Positions 12,576 to 21,052 are shown, counted from the first letter of the stretch. The stretch is 22,115 nucleotides of DNA from CAYHWE01 sp964360445 (GCA_964360445.1 CAYHWE010000014.1:1-22115), one strand, 5' to 3'. Program-made: numbers and translations. Notes: a model not told the origin generated them from the letters alone.

Positions 12576-15500
12576 TTATTCTTTTTCATCTACATGTAAA
12601 ACATATCCATGATAATCATCTGGGGTTTTAAATTCAAACCTTTCAAAAATATGAATCAAAACTCTTTCCTTTAGATAATTCTTCTTATTTACATCTCCTT
12701 CGATTTCTTTTAACCAAGGCGGTTGTTTTTGCATAAATTCATTTAAAATATCAGAATCATCAGTAAACTCCTTAATATCAACAAGGAATTCATTAATTAA
12801 CATTTCAGCTTTATCTTTTTTATCTAATGGCGAGTACTGAGCGCACTTTCCAATCGTTGATTTATTTACAATTATAATATCAGCTTTTTTCGCATCAGAA
12901 TTATAAGCCTCATATACAGGGATATGAATATTACTAATTTTTATTGCTCCGCTGGCTTTTTTATCAACGATGTCAACGGGATAATCTTGCCTCCATTTTG
13001 GAATATATTGCCCTCCAGATCTTTCAAAAAACTTCCATACAGCATGATTAGTCGCAATCACAATTACATTTTGCGGATCTAATTCGTTTAATTTTTTATA
13101 AAAATCATCTTTGGAAATCTCATTACTACTTTTAATAATCTCTTTCAAAATGTAATCATTTTCACCGTAAGCCATATTTCTCCCGAACCCAAATGCTTCT
13201 TCAAGCCCAACACAATGAACATGCCAAGAAACCTCATCGCCAAAAAATGGGGATTTATCAAACATGGTATTTATTCCTAACTTCTTTATACTCCCGCCAT
13301 ACTTCTCCTCGGTTTTATCTTCGTAAATACCATAGGCTCTTACAATATCCTTAATCGGATGGCTGTCACTATAATTTTTTATAAATTTATCTTTAAAACT
13401 TTTAACTTTATTGCCGTTTATTTCCGTGCTTCGTTTTTTTTCAAGATTGTCCTCTTCTTGATTCTCTTTCGCTTTTTCAAGAAGACTCTTTAAACCATTG
13501 GTTTTAGATATTGCATTCTGGTCTAATAAGTCACTCCAATTATCAGGATTTTCTTCTACATTTTTTATGGTTTTCATTAAATCTCTTGTGCCATCCGCTA
13601 AAAATGCCATATCACGATTATAGGGCAATTTAATTTGATCCAACTCTTCCTGCGTTTTGGATCTAATTAAACTCAAAGCATGAACAACATATAGCCTTTC
13701 GATTTTTTCAAGAATTTGGATACTATGAACCTCTCCCTCCTCGTGCAAACTTAATTCCCAATGATCCCACCCCCAAAAATCCTCAACCTTAAAATCATGG
13801 ACGCTCAAAAATATATCGGTGAATTTTACGATATCCTGTGGCAATGCTGATTTAATATCATTCAAAAATTCTTTTATTCTGGCATTTTCTTTATTGCTTG
13901 AATGCAAATGCAGTATCCAGCTTGCTAGGCCAAAAATCATTTCTGATCTTTTACTGTCAATAAAATCAAAAACCTCCTGCCCCTTTTCCCTATTTCTTCC
14001 ATAGTAATTATGATTAAGGTTTTTGAATAACTTATTTACAACCAATAAAAACTTCTTGAAATTATTTAAATCCTGATTGTCTAATGTAGCCTTTAATAAA
14101 TACTGGAACGTTTTTAAAAGATAAATACTAAAATCTTTAAAATCTTCAATAGGATAATCTTCGCTCTCTTCCAATTTTGGCTCAAGATGATAGTCACAAA
14201 ATTCTTTTAAATACCTCCATGTTCTATCCAGCACGGGCTCGGAAGTTCGCAGATCACCTTTCTTCTGCATCTCATATCCCCTTGCATATAAAATTTGAGA
14301 AAAATATAAAAATTCCTGAAAGACTAAGTGGTCCTTGTTGTCTACAGCTTTTCGCATGAATATGAATGGCAAGTAAGCAACTGTTTTTATCATCTCAAAA
14401 TCATTTGATTTAATTGACATTTCAAGAATTTCTCGCACATCACTTGATAACCATTCCATTGGCTTCAACTTTTCAATAAAATTAGTTCTCTCTTTCTCGG
14501 CTTGTTCTCTTGAAAAACCACCACCGTACAAAAGAATCATGCTATAAAAATTATCAACGAGCTTGATATAAAATGCCACCAAATCTTCTAATTCTTCATT
14601 TCTCAAATTCTGAATAGCCCCTATACTTCTTATTTTTAGTTTTACCAATTCATCCCTTGCCTCAGCTTCAATATCATCCTCTTTTTTTATAACAAAAATA
14701 TCCAACACCATTTTTTCAATTCTCTTTTTCGTGATCTTATCATCTAAAACATCCTTCTTTACCCAAAACAAATTACCGCTATGGTAATCCGTATGAGAAA
14801 ATGGCATAGGTGTAATTTGACACAATCTATCCCTATACTCATTTTTCTTGGTTGTTTCAATTTCTTGATCAACTAGAGAATTATCAATAGCCTGTTTGCT
14901 CCCTATAAAAGATATTAATTTTTTTAACTTTCTCAAGCGAATATCCACAATCATGCCTGCCAACTTCGTTTTAATCGGGAAATATAATTCTTTATGAATT
15001 GGTGAAAATGGATTTAATTCTATAACATCGTCATGTTGTTTTATTTTCTCCACTAAGGTGTTGGTAGCAATTCGTTTAGTTATCTCTTTATCCAAAACTT
15101 TAAGAAAATTCCCAATTATAATTTTACTTAATAATTCATCTTCGGCCTTTTTCAGACCTACATTATTTGTTATTAATTTTATTGCTTGATAGAGAGAAAA
15201 TATTGTAAAAATCGCTATTACTATTATTGGTAAAACGGCAAAAATATTTACCGATCCCCATATAAAAAGTAGAAATGATAGTATTTCGGCTACTAATAAA
15301 GTGAAGAATCTGCTTCGCCTTAATAATATTATTCCCTTGTACGGCCCACCATCCTTTGTTAATTCTTGCGCAATAAAAAAAGCAAGCGCAATTAACACAG
15401 CACCTATTCCGGTATGTACTGATATTAAATTTGAATAATGGGCATCAATTGATTGTAAGAACAAAGACCCTTTAAGCGGGTAATAATTTAACGTCGCAGA

Positions 15501-15755
15501 AATTATGCTTTCATTTTTAAACAAGGTCTGGATTATTGTTTGCAAATGTGACAACAAAGCAAAAATAAAAAACAGACCAACTACAAACATCATCTCTGCT
15601 TTGGATAGCCAAAAGTTTTTTGTGTTAATTTTTAATAAATCATCAAGTTCTTTAGAACTTTTTTTCTGTTTTTTTATTAAATTTAATAATGACGGCTCCC
15701 ATCTTGAGCCGAAAATATTTTTTAAGTTAAATTTATTTTTAATCCATTTAATCAT
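12576..15755 (-). CDS. large membrane protein with four N-terminal helices, function unknown
   Basis: 1059 residues, ATG at 15755 without a Shine-Dalgarno. After a basic N-terminus come four predicted membrane helices (about 54-70, 113-131, 150-168, 171-190), then about 860 soluble, Lys/Glu-rich, mostly helical residues, presumably cytoplasmic. The C-terminal ~250 residues look like a separate mixed alpha/beta domain with well-spaced hydrophobic strands (NVIVIATNHAVWKFFERSGG, KADIIIVNKSTIGKCAQYSP). I see no Walker, nuclease, protease or HEPN motif. AT-rich with heavy use of AAA/GAA and ATT codons compared with the housekeeping genes to the left. Flanked by REP-like repeats and embedded among defence-type genes; membrane anchor plus large sensor/effector body is a common defence layout, but that role is inference. 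Confidence 0.85.
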   Translation of the reverse strand: MIKWIKNKFNLKNIFGSRWEPSLLNLIKKQKKSSKELDDLLKINTKNFWLSKAEMMFVVGLFFIFALLSHLQTIIQTLFKNESIISATLNYYPLKGSLFLQSIDAHYSNLISVHTGIGAVLIALAFFIAQELTKDGGPYKGIILLRRSRFFTLLVAEILSFLLFIWGSVNIFAVLPIIVIAIFTIFSLYQAIKLITNNVGLKKAEDELLSKIIIGNFLKVLDKEITKRIATNTLVEKIKQHDDVIELNPFSPIHKELYFPIKTKLAGMIVDIRLRKLKKLISFIGSKQAIDNSLVDQEIETTKKNEYRDRLCQITPMPFSHTDYHSGNLFWVKKDVLDDKITKKRIEKMVLDIFVIKKEDDIEAEARDELVKLKIRSIGAIQNLRNEELEDLVAFYIKLVDNFYSMILLYGGGFSREQAEKERTNFIEKLKPMEWLSSDVREILEMSIKSNDFEMIKTVAYLPFIFMRKAVDNKDHLVFQEFLYFSQILYARGYEMQKKGDLRTSEPVLDRTWRYLKEFCDYHLEPKLEESEDYPIEDFKDFSIYLLKTFQYLLKATLDNQDLNNFKKFLLVVNKLFKNLNHNYYGRNREKGQEVFDFIDSKRSEMIFGLASWILHLHSSNKENARIKEFLNDIKSALPQDIVKFTDIFLSVHDFKVEDFWGWDHWELSLHEEGEVHSIQILEKIERLYVVHALSLIRSKTQEELDQIKLPYNRDMAFLADGTRDLMKTIKNVEENPDNWSDLLDQNAISKTNGLKSLLEKAKENQEEDNLEKKRSTEINGNKVKSFKDKFIKNYSDSHPIKDIVRAYGIYEDKTEEKYGGSIKKLGINTMFDKSPFFGDEVSWHVHCVGLEEAFGFGRNMAYGENDYILKEIIKSSNEISKDDFYKKLNELDPQNVIVIATNHAVWKFFERSGGQYIPKWRQDYPVDIVDKKASGAIKISNIHIPVYEAYNSDAKKADIIIVNKSTIGKCAQYSPLDKKDKAEMLINEFLVDIKEFTDDSDILNEFMQKQPPWLKEIEGDVNKKNYLKERVLIHIFERFEFKTPDDYHGYVLHVDEKE

Positions 15756-15825
15756 ACTAACTAGTTGATATGGTATTTATTATTTCATTTATTTATTCAT
15801 CCAATAAATCGATCATTTTCGCTCC

Positions 15826-15854
15826 GGCAGAATCTTCCAAATGGGGATTCTGCC
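15826..15854. other. perfect 9-bp inverted repeat upstream of the 1059-aa gene
   Basis: GGCAGAATC (15826-15834) and GATTCTGCC (15846-15854) around an 11-nt loop; GC content higher than the surroundings. In the 233-bp spacer between the HEPN gene and the 1059-aa gene. Could be an operator, an RNA hairpin or a short mobile remnant. The rest of the spacer is AT-rich apart from the REP-like motif and a weak AAATAACTT/AAGTTATTT inverted repeat at the HEPN stop codon. Confidence 0.55.
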
Positions 15855-15912
15855 ACGATGGTAAGCGGCACGAACTTAAATACCTTCTTTTTTAAATCTA
15901 TCTAAATAAAAA

Positions 15913-15936
15913 CCTTATAATTCAAGACCTGACCCC
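15913..15936. repeat. REP-like motif, second copy
   Basis: CTTATAATTCAAGACCTG followed by ACCCCAA, nearly identical to 12491-12514 and in the same orientation (minus-strand reading GGGGTCAGGTCTTGAAT). The two copies bracket the 1059-aa gene 3.4 kb apart. Motifs of this GTCAGGTCTTG form are commonly scattered around REP-associated (IS200-like) transposase systems; no transposase is present here. Confidence 0.75.
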
Positions 15937-15988
15937 AAAATTCCTTCTAAATAACTTCCTTTTCATGAACTCAATTTTTGAAAGTTAT

Positions 15989-16885
15989 TTATTCTAAACA
16001 AATTTTATCTAAATTTTTCTCTTCAAAAATACTTTTATTATCTAAATAACTATTAACTAATCGATTTGCTATAAGAAGTGTTTTTGCAAACATTTCCCAG
16101 TTTAGCTCCTTACTCTTCCCACAGTGAATAATCTTACTTCTGATATCATATATTTTTTTTACAGTCTTAAATTGTTCTTCAACTTCTAGTTTAAAATATT
16201 TAGATAATATTTTTGCAATTCTCAATGAGAGTCTAAACTTTAATTCATCATTAAAACCAGGGAGACACAAAGATTCCAGAGATACTACTAGTGAAATAAA
16301 TCTCATTTTAATATCCACATCAATACCGCTTATAGCTCTTTCATAAAGACCTGAGATTACTTGAAATATATCATTTTTTTTATTTTCTAAAATTTTTTCA
16401 TATATTTCCCTAATTCTAATCAAATCTTTTTTATTCTTAATCTCTAAATATGATAAAAATGGACCGGAAAATAAACCATGAAAAGAAACATCTGTTTCTT
16501 TTTCTCGAAAACTATAGGCAAGCCCAGTGGAACAAGGATGAAATACTATTAAAGATAGATTAATATCTTTAATAATGGCCGCGGGCGAATCTTTTGAATT
16601 TATCTCTAAAACATAATTAGCAGCCAAAATATCAGAGGATCCATCGAATATCCCCTTTTTAAAAATCTCGCCATAAGGATATCTACCTTTTCTTTTCGAA
16701 GGAATGAATTTATTAAAACCTACAAACCCAGGAAGCCTTTCTTTGGAAAAATTGAAATCTATTTTTTTTAATCCAAAAAATTCTTCAATTTCTCTTTGTT
16801 TTATTTTTCTAATTTTAATATTTTCTGTAATATTAAAAGAAGTAAACTTGCTATTTTTTAATATAAGTGGACAATAGTATCTCAT
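15989..16885 (-). CDS. Apea-like HEPN domain protein (candidate ribonuclease)
   Basis: 298 residues from the ATG at 16885; a TTG four codons upstream is an alternative. The N-terminal half is unassigned. The C-terminal ~150 residues are helical and carry IYDIRSKIIHCGKS, an Rx4H HEPN motif (Arg249, His254) preceded by the VVSLESLCLP helix typical of Apea-like HEPN domains. HEPN proteins with RxxxxH are usually metal-independent RNases in toxin-antitoxin, abortive-infection or other defence systems. A CATAAT box just upstream of the ATG again suggests a very short leader. It is upstream of the 1059-aa gene on the same strand, but 233 bp apart with repeats between, so a shared transcript is uncertain. 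No obvious antitoxin partner (MNT-type nucleotidyltransferase) is adjacent. AT-rich relative to the left part of the window. Confidence 0.72.
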   Translation of the reverse strand: MRYYCPLILKNSKFTSFNITENIKIRKIKQREIEEFFGLKKIDFNFSKERLPGFVGFNKFIPSKRKGRYPYGEIFKKGIFDGSSDILAANYVLEINSKDSPAAIIKDINLSLIVFHPCSTGLAYSFREKETDVSFHGLFSGPFLSYLEIKNKKDLIRIREIYEKILENKKNDIFQVISGLYERAISGIDVDIKMRFISLVVSLESLCLPGFNDELKFRLSLRIAKILSKYFKLEVEEQFKTVKKIYDIRSKIIHCGKSKELNWEMFAKTLLIANRLVNSYLDNKSIFEEKNLDKICLE

Positions 16886-17031
16886 TAAATAGTTCAAATT
16901 ATGTTTTTTAGACTTCCCCCTTTTGACTTAAATAATCCTACCTCTTATTTCTTTGCTTTGCTTTTTTACCTTTGCAAAAATTAGCTTAAATTACCTTAAT
17001 TCTTGCACTTTTCCAGACATAAAGCAAGCTT

Positions 17032-17124
17032 AAACACCCCCATCACTGAAAGCGTTTTTATTCGCACCTCTATTCTACCCTATTCCAGATAAATTTTTTA
17101 TAAAGAAAACATAAAAAAACCTGC
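17032..17124. repeat. intergenic repeat blocks R1a and R2a downstream of vsr
   Basis: R1a (about 17032-17058) is an imperfect hairpin with the core CTGAAAGCGTTT; it matches R1b at 21025-21052. R2a (about 17063-17124) contains TTCTACCC then CCAGATAAATTTTT and AAAGAA; it aligns at roughly 80% with R2b at 21902-21965. Here the two blocks are directly adjacent. The rest of the 260-bp gap from 16886 to 17145 is AT-rich without a gene. Confidence 0.65.
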
Positions 17125-17140
17125 TTTAGCAGATTTTTTT
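17113..17140 (-). terminator. intrinsic terminator of the restriction-modification operon
   Basis: Minus strand: A-run, TCTGC, loop TAAA, GCAGG, then seven Ts. Five GC-rich pairs (one U-G) extended by A-U pairs, starting about six bases beyond the vsr stop codon. The R1a hairpin 55 bp further on could serve as a back-up. Confidence 0.8.
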
Positions 17141-17145
17141 AAAGC

Positions 17146-17562
17146 TTAGTCATCATTTCCTGACATGAATCTGATAATTTTTTCAAGAGCCTTGTCTAAA
17201 TCCTTTTCAACTTCATGCTCCCAAATCCTTAGTACGCTCCAACCTTCTTTCCTTAATTTTGCCCTATTAGTCCTATCTCTTTTGATGTTACTTTCAATCT
17301 TCCCTGGCCAATATTTTTTAGGTAATCTTTTTTTGAATTTCGAAAACTGATACCCATGCCAAAAATCTCCATCGATAAAAACCGCTTTCTTCTTCCTGGG
17401 CAACGCTATGTCTGGGGTTCCGGCCGGACTCCTATAATACTTCTGGAAATAAATGCCCCTCTTCCTTAATCCACGGAACACTGCTAGTTCGACTTTAGTA
17501 TTCTTCCCACGTATCTTGGACATTATTTCGCTCCTTTTTTCTTTTGTAAAAATATCCGCCAT
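17146..17562 (-). CDS. vsr: very short patch repair (Vsr) DNA mismatch endonuclease
   Basis: 138 residues. Conserved: KRSEIMSKIRGKNTKVEL (Glu25), GTPDIALPRKKKAVFIDGDFWHG with Asp51 and His69, and SNIKRDRTN...GWSVLRIWEHE. These positions match the known catalytic residues of the family. Vsr nicks next to T in T-G mismatches produced when 5-methylcytosine deaminates, protecting methylated sites from C-to-T mutation. It follows the cytosine-5 methyltransferase by 18 bp, with GGAGG 11 bases before the ATG, so it is translated from the same mRNA and should be tuned to that enzyme's site, predicted GATC. Confidence 0.95.
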   Translation of the reverse strand: MADIFTKEKRSEIMSKIRGKNTKVELAVFRGLRKRGIYFQKYYRSPAGTPDIALPRKKKAVFIDGDFWHGYQFSKFKKRLPKKYWPGKIESNIKRDRTNRAKLRKEGWSVLRIWEHEVEKDLDKALEKIIRFMSGNDD

Positions 17563-17580
17563 TTTAACGATGCCTCCCTG

Positions 17581-18831
17581 CTATGAATTATTTTTCCCGA
17601 TTTCTTTTTCCAATGCTTTTCCTAGCCCCTCTATTACGCCGACGACGAGAGCATTGCCCATAAAGAACGCCCGTCTTGCCGGAGGAGCTCCTTCCGTGTG
17701 CCGATCCGGGAACATATTGAGCCGTTCGAGTTCTATCGGGGTAAGCCGCCTGTATTTACCGGGCTTTACACAGATAACATGCTTGAATCTCGACGGCGTA
17801 GAACCGCCCTCTCCCGTCACTATCGTACGTGAAGGCCTATCTAATGCATCAGGAAAAACCATCGCTCCTTCTGCATAATGATATTCAAAACCGTTCTTAC
17901 TCTTCCTTTTTTCCTTTTTAGCCCCTTTCATGTATTTCCATTGGGCCATATCGTCCTTATTTATATGATATTCCGCGGGCACTTCTTTTTCATCCTGGAG
18001 AACCATGCCTAATGTTATCATCTTGCCTTTATGGATCGGCTTACCTTTGAATGTGTGGACTTCCCTATCTACCATGATTCCGGTATCCATGAATGGCGAA
18101 TTTTTCTTCTTATTATTGAAGGTTTTCGAAATCTCAGCTAAATCACCCTCAATCTTAAAAACAGAAGCATCTGTGCGCTTTTCTATCGGGAATGCCTTCG
18201 ACATCGTACCGCTGCCAGTAATCCATGCAACCTTGTCACTCATTTTCCTGATCTGCTTATTTATTTCCGTATTTTTCTTGTAGCCTAATATATATACCCT
18301 TCTTCTTCTTTGTGGCATCCCGTAATCAGCTGCATTTATTACCCGCCACTCCACTATATAGCCCAAATCAGAAAGTGAGGCAAGCATGATTGCAAAGTCC
18401 CTTCCTCGCTGTGACGCTGGCGACTTCAATAGCCTATCCACATTTTCTAACATCAGATATTGCGGAGCCTTCTTGCCCTTATCTTCTAAAATCCTATGTA
18501 TCTGCCACCAAAGGACGCCTTTTTTTCCTGACAGGCCTGCAGCCTGGCTCAAGGTCCTGGCCACGGAATAATCTTGGCATGGAAAACCACCCACCAATAA
18601 ATCATGGTCTGGTATTTCCTCAGTTTTTACCTTCGCTATATCTTCACAAGAATGCCCGGCCTCTCCGAATTTATCCACATATATTTCAGATGCGTGTTGT
18701 TTCTTTGTAGCCGGCTCCCATTGATTACTCCATACGACGGAATACCCTGATTTTCCAGGATTTCTCCCTTCCAAACCCATCCTGAACCCCCCTACGCCAG
18801 CAAATAGCTCTGCAACCCTAATTTTTTTCAT
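17581..18831 (-). CDS. DNA (cytosine-5) methyltransferase, Sau3AI type (predicted GATC)
   Basis: 416 residues with all m5C motifs: I VAELFAGVGGFRMGLE (6-21), IV GGFPCQDYSVA with catalytic Cys85, VI MLENVDRLL (127-135), VIII QRRRRVYILGY (174-184), a target-recognition region of about 180 residues, IX RRLTPIELERLNMFP and X FMGNALVV. Stretches such as SNQWEPATKKQHASEIY and LLKSPASQRGRDFAIML closely resemble M.Sau3AI as I recall it, and the neighbouring endonuclease is Sau3AI-like, so the methylated product is predicted to be C5-methylcytosine in GATC. It has its own promoter (18870-18898) containing GATC in the -35 element. The gene lies 63 bp downstream of the endonuclease gene and 18 bp upstream of vsr. 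Confidence 0.95.
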   Translation of the reverse strand: MKKIRVAELFAGVGGFRMGLEGRNPGKSGYSVVWSNQWEPATKKQHASEIYVDKFGEAGHSCEDIAKVKTEEIPDHDLLVGGFPCQDYSVARTLSQAAGLSGKKGVLWWQIHRILEDKGKKAPQYLMLENVDRLLKSPASQRGRDFAIMLASLSDLGYIVEWRVINAADYGMPQRRRRVYILGYKKNTEINKQIRKMSDKVAWITGSGTMSKAFPIEKRTDASVFKIEGDLAEISKTFNNKKKNSPFMDTGIMVDREVHTFKGKPIHKGKMITLGMVLQDEKEVPAEYHINKDDMAQWKYMKGAKKEKRKSKNGFEYHYAEGAMVFPDALDRPSRTIVTGEGGSTPSRFKHVICVKPGKYRRLTPIELERLNMFPDRHTEGAPPARRAFFMGNALVVGVIEGLGKALEKEIGKNNS

Positions 18832-18869
18832 ATGATTAGATTTTAACCTTTATGTTTATATCTTACCAG

Positions 18870-18898
18870 ATTATAACACATCGATCAAATCTGATCAA
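18870..18898 (-). promoter_or_regulatory. methyltransferase promoter containing two GATC sites
   Basis: Minus strand: -35 TTGATC (18898-18893), 17-bp spacer, -10 TATAAT (18875-18870). One GATC forms part of the -35 (18893-18896) and a second sits in the spacer ten bases away (18883-18886), both within direct repeats GATCAAAT on the plus strand. The -35 also overlaps the end of the endonuclease gene. The predicted leader is about 32 nt with only a weak AAAGG. Confidence 0.7.
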
Positions 18899-20283
18899 AT
18901 TTCCAGTGCTTTCTGGATATATTTTGCATTCAGCCAAAAACACCTCTTTATTTCTTGCGTATGCTGAGGCGTCTCCGATGTATCATTGCCATCCCGGCCA
19001 TGAGGCCGGACGTGAGCGATATCGCTTTCTGACATCTTCGGTAAATCCTCGTATTTTCCTTTATTTATACAATCTACAGTCTTATCAAAAACCCTCTCAG
19101 CCTCGGCAAGATCCTGCATCGGAAAGTTCCAGAATTTTATCTTTTTCAAAATGATATCATCTGACCCTTTGATTTTTTGGAAAACCACAAACAAAAATCT
19201 ATCCATTTCCAGTTGGGCGTGGAATTCTGACATCGTCTCTTCTTTTTCGTCATACCACACCTGTGTCACTAAATCTTTATAATCGAATGTAGGGAAAGAT
19301 AGAGACTCCCTTAGAGTTCCCGTATGTTCAAGCGTTATCACTTTCATGGTCACATTAGCCTTGTCTAATTCGGCAATCTTATTAGAACCGGCCCCGGTCA
19401 ATATACGATTAGCCAATAATCTTTTATAATTCTTCGATTTCATCTCCGGCTCCCATCCCAATCTGACCATTATCTCCTTATCTGTTTTTCCTATATGATT
19501 CCTGAACTTATCATTTATGACATCTTCTATGGTTTTAACAGCCTCTTCTTTTTTAAAAATTGAAATTGCCTCGACTTCTCTGCCTAGCAGGTTCTTTTGG
19601 ATGAGATAATTTAGATATGTCTGTTTCAATGAGAATGCTCTCGGCTTTGCAGGTATCCGTGACCGCGGCTGTTCTCTTAGGACCCTGCTATTTTTCGCCT
19701 TAGTGCATGCCCCTAAATAATATGTGTCTCCCTCTGATAAAAGATGTGCTTCACCTCTCCTGATCTTGTCGACGATAAATTCCCAATCTCTCCTTATTTG
19801 CTCCACATCTTGCACCGGCACATCCTTAAGCAATTCTAACAAATGTATGAATTTGAATTCATAATCAAGAGGATCCTGTTGCTCTATGAACAGATAAAAC
19901 ATTAAAAGGAGCAATTTATTCTTTTTCAAAAAAGAACTTATTTCCCATTTTTCATCTACTATCTTGTCATAATCTATCATCGAAAAAACAAGACGCTCCT
20001 TCGACACGTACTCCTTTTCCTTGTGCTTTTTCAATGGAGCAGTCTTAAGCTCGACACCTGCGATTAAAAAGTCGGCCTCAGAGCGTCCGTTGTTTTCTAA
20101 CCCAAAAACATATTTCTCCACTAAATCACCGAAATGCCCCTTCCTTTTTCTTCCATACCCATCAATGTTCTCCTGGATTTCAGCAATAAGGTCATCAGGA
20201 ATGATATCGCGCAAAGTCTTATGTAAGACTTTTTCTGCTTGGACAACAACATCTTCTTTGGTTTTATATATTTGATCAATCAT
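18895..20283 (-). CDS. Sau3AI-type restriction endonuclease (MutH-like, predicted GATC)
   Basis: 462 residues. The N-terminal MutH/Sau3AI catalytic domain shows GHFGDLVEKYVF (Glu56), then EADFLIAGVELKTAPL, giving the D-X6-EXK active site (Asp71, Glu78, Lys80), followed by SKERLVFSMIDYDKI. The C-terminal domain keeps the late Sau3AI features DIAHVRPHGRDG and CFWLNAKYIQKAL. Sau3AI cuts before GATC and is a pseudodimer with a second, catalytically dead MutH-like half that acts as an allosteric site. Length matches the ~489-aa relative. The gene is 17 bp downstream of radC, upstream of the methyltransferase, and ends inside that gene's promoter. Cognate methylation must protect the chromosome. 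Confidence 0.93.
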   Translation of the reverse strand: MIDQIYKTKEDVVVQAEKVLHKTLRDIIPDDLIAEIQENIDGYGRKRKGHFGDLVEKYVFGLENNGRSEADFLIAGVELKTAPLKKHKEKEYVSKERLVFSMIDYDKIVDEKWEISSFLKKNKLLLLMFYLFIEQQDPLDYEFKFIHLLELLKDVPVQDVEQIRRDWEFIVDKIRRGEAHLLSEGDTYYLGACTKAKNSRVLREQPRSRIPAKPRAFSLKQTYLNYLIQKNLLGREVEAISIFKKEEAVKTIEDVINDKFRNHIGKTDKEIMVRLGWEPEMKSKNYKRLLANRILTGAGSNKIAELDKANVTMKVITLEHTGTLRESLSFPTFDYKDLVTQVWYDEKEETMSEFHAQLEMDRFLFVVFQKIKGSDDIILKKIKFWNFPMQDLAEAERVFDKTVDCINKGKYEDLPKMSESDIAHVRPHGRDGNDTSETPQHTQEIKRCFWLNAKYIQKALEI

Positions 20284-20300
20284 CTGTCTCTCTTATTTTA

Positions 20301-20966
20301 TTAGATTAAATTTAAAATTCCTTTATATTCCTTATTCGTTATTATGATATGGTCATTGATATCTATATCCAAAATTTTTCCAGCATGGACAAGCTTCTTA
20401 GTCATTTCAATATCTGCTTGGGAAGGCTCGACATCTCCCGACGGATGATTATGGGCTATGATTATGCTGGCTGCAAGACAATCGATTGCTGGCTTGAAGA
20501 CTTCTCTAGGATGTATAAGGTTTTCATTCAATGTCCCGATAGAAATAGTTTCTTTGTGTACCAGCTGGTTCCTGGCATTCAGATACAAAACAACAGAATG
20601 TTCTTTTTTAGCATTACGTAATTCCTGTAAGTGCGCCATCGCATCTTTAGCATTATTTATGATTGGCAAATTATTATCCTCTGCTTCAAGTGCGCGCTTA
20701 GTAAGCTCAAAAGCGGCCAACATCGAACAGGCCTTGCCTGGTCCGACACCTTTTACATTCGACAATTCCTCATAGCCAAGAGACAACAACTTCTTTTTTG
20801 GAAACTTGCCTAATATCTCACTAGCAACATCGATAACATTCTTACCAGCCCTTCCGGTGCCGAGCAAGATTGCAATCAGCTCATTATCACGAAGATTGGC
20901 CGGACCCTTTTCTATCAACTTCTCACGCGGCCGCTCGTGCTTTGGAAAATTCTTGATTTTTATCAT
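20301..20966 (-). CDS. radC: RadC family JAB/JAMM-domain protein
   Basis: 221 residues. An N-terminal helix-hairpin-helix part (LSNVKGVGPGKACSML, 68-83) is followed by the JAMM metal site HPREVFKPA...AHNHPSGDVEPSQAD (His172, His174, Asp185). RadC is widely conserved; its once-claimed DNA-repair role is disputed and its biochemical activity is unknown. RadC-like genes are frequent in mobile elements and defence islands. The ATG lies one base after AAAGGAGG, closer than usual. A candidate promoter is at 20986-21014. It is the first gene of the radC - endonuclease unit, with 17 bp to the endonuclease gene. Confidence 0.93.
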   Translation of the reverse strand: MIKIKNFPKHERPREKLIEKGPANLRDNELIAILLGTGRAGKNVIDVASEILGKFPKKKLLSLGYEELSNVKGVGPGKACSMLAAFELTKRALEAEDNNLPIINNAKDAMAHLQELRNAKKEHSVVLYLNARNQLVHKETISIGTLNENLIHPREVFKPAIDCLAASIIIAHNHPSGDVEPSQADIEMTKKLVHAGKILDIDINDHIIITNKEYKGILNLI

Positions 20967-20985
20967 ACCTCCTTTATTTGATTAA

Positions 20986-21014
20986 ATATTACTCTGAAAG
21001 GGTCCAAAAATCAA
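20986..21014 (-). promoter_or_regulatory. candidate promoter of radC and the restriction operon
   Basis: Minus strand: -35 TTGATT (21014-21009), 17-bp spacer, -10 TAATAT (20991-20986); four of six matches each. It lies just after the terminator-like R1b hairpin. Confidence 0.5.
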
Positions 21015-21016
21015 CC

Positions 21017-21052
21017 CTAAAACAAAACGCCTCCCCCTTATTGAAAGCGTTT
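21017..21052 (-). terminator. terminator-like hairpin R1b after the immA pair
   Basis: Minus strand: AAACGCTTTC pairs with GGGAGGCGTTT (ten pairs, some G-U) and runs into TTTTGTTTT. Twenty bases beyond the stop codon of the 96-aa membrane gene. Shares its core (TGAAAGCGTTT on the plus strand) and flanking C-run with R1a near 17032-17058. Confidence 0.6.
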
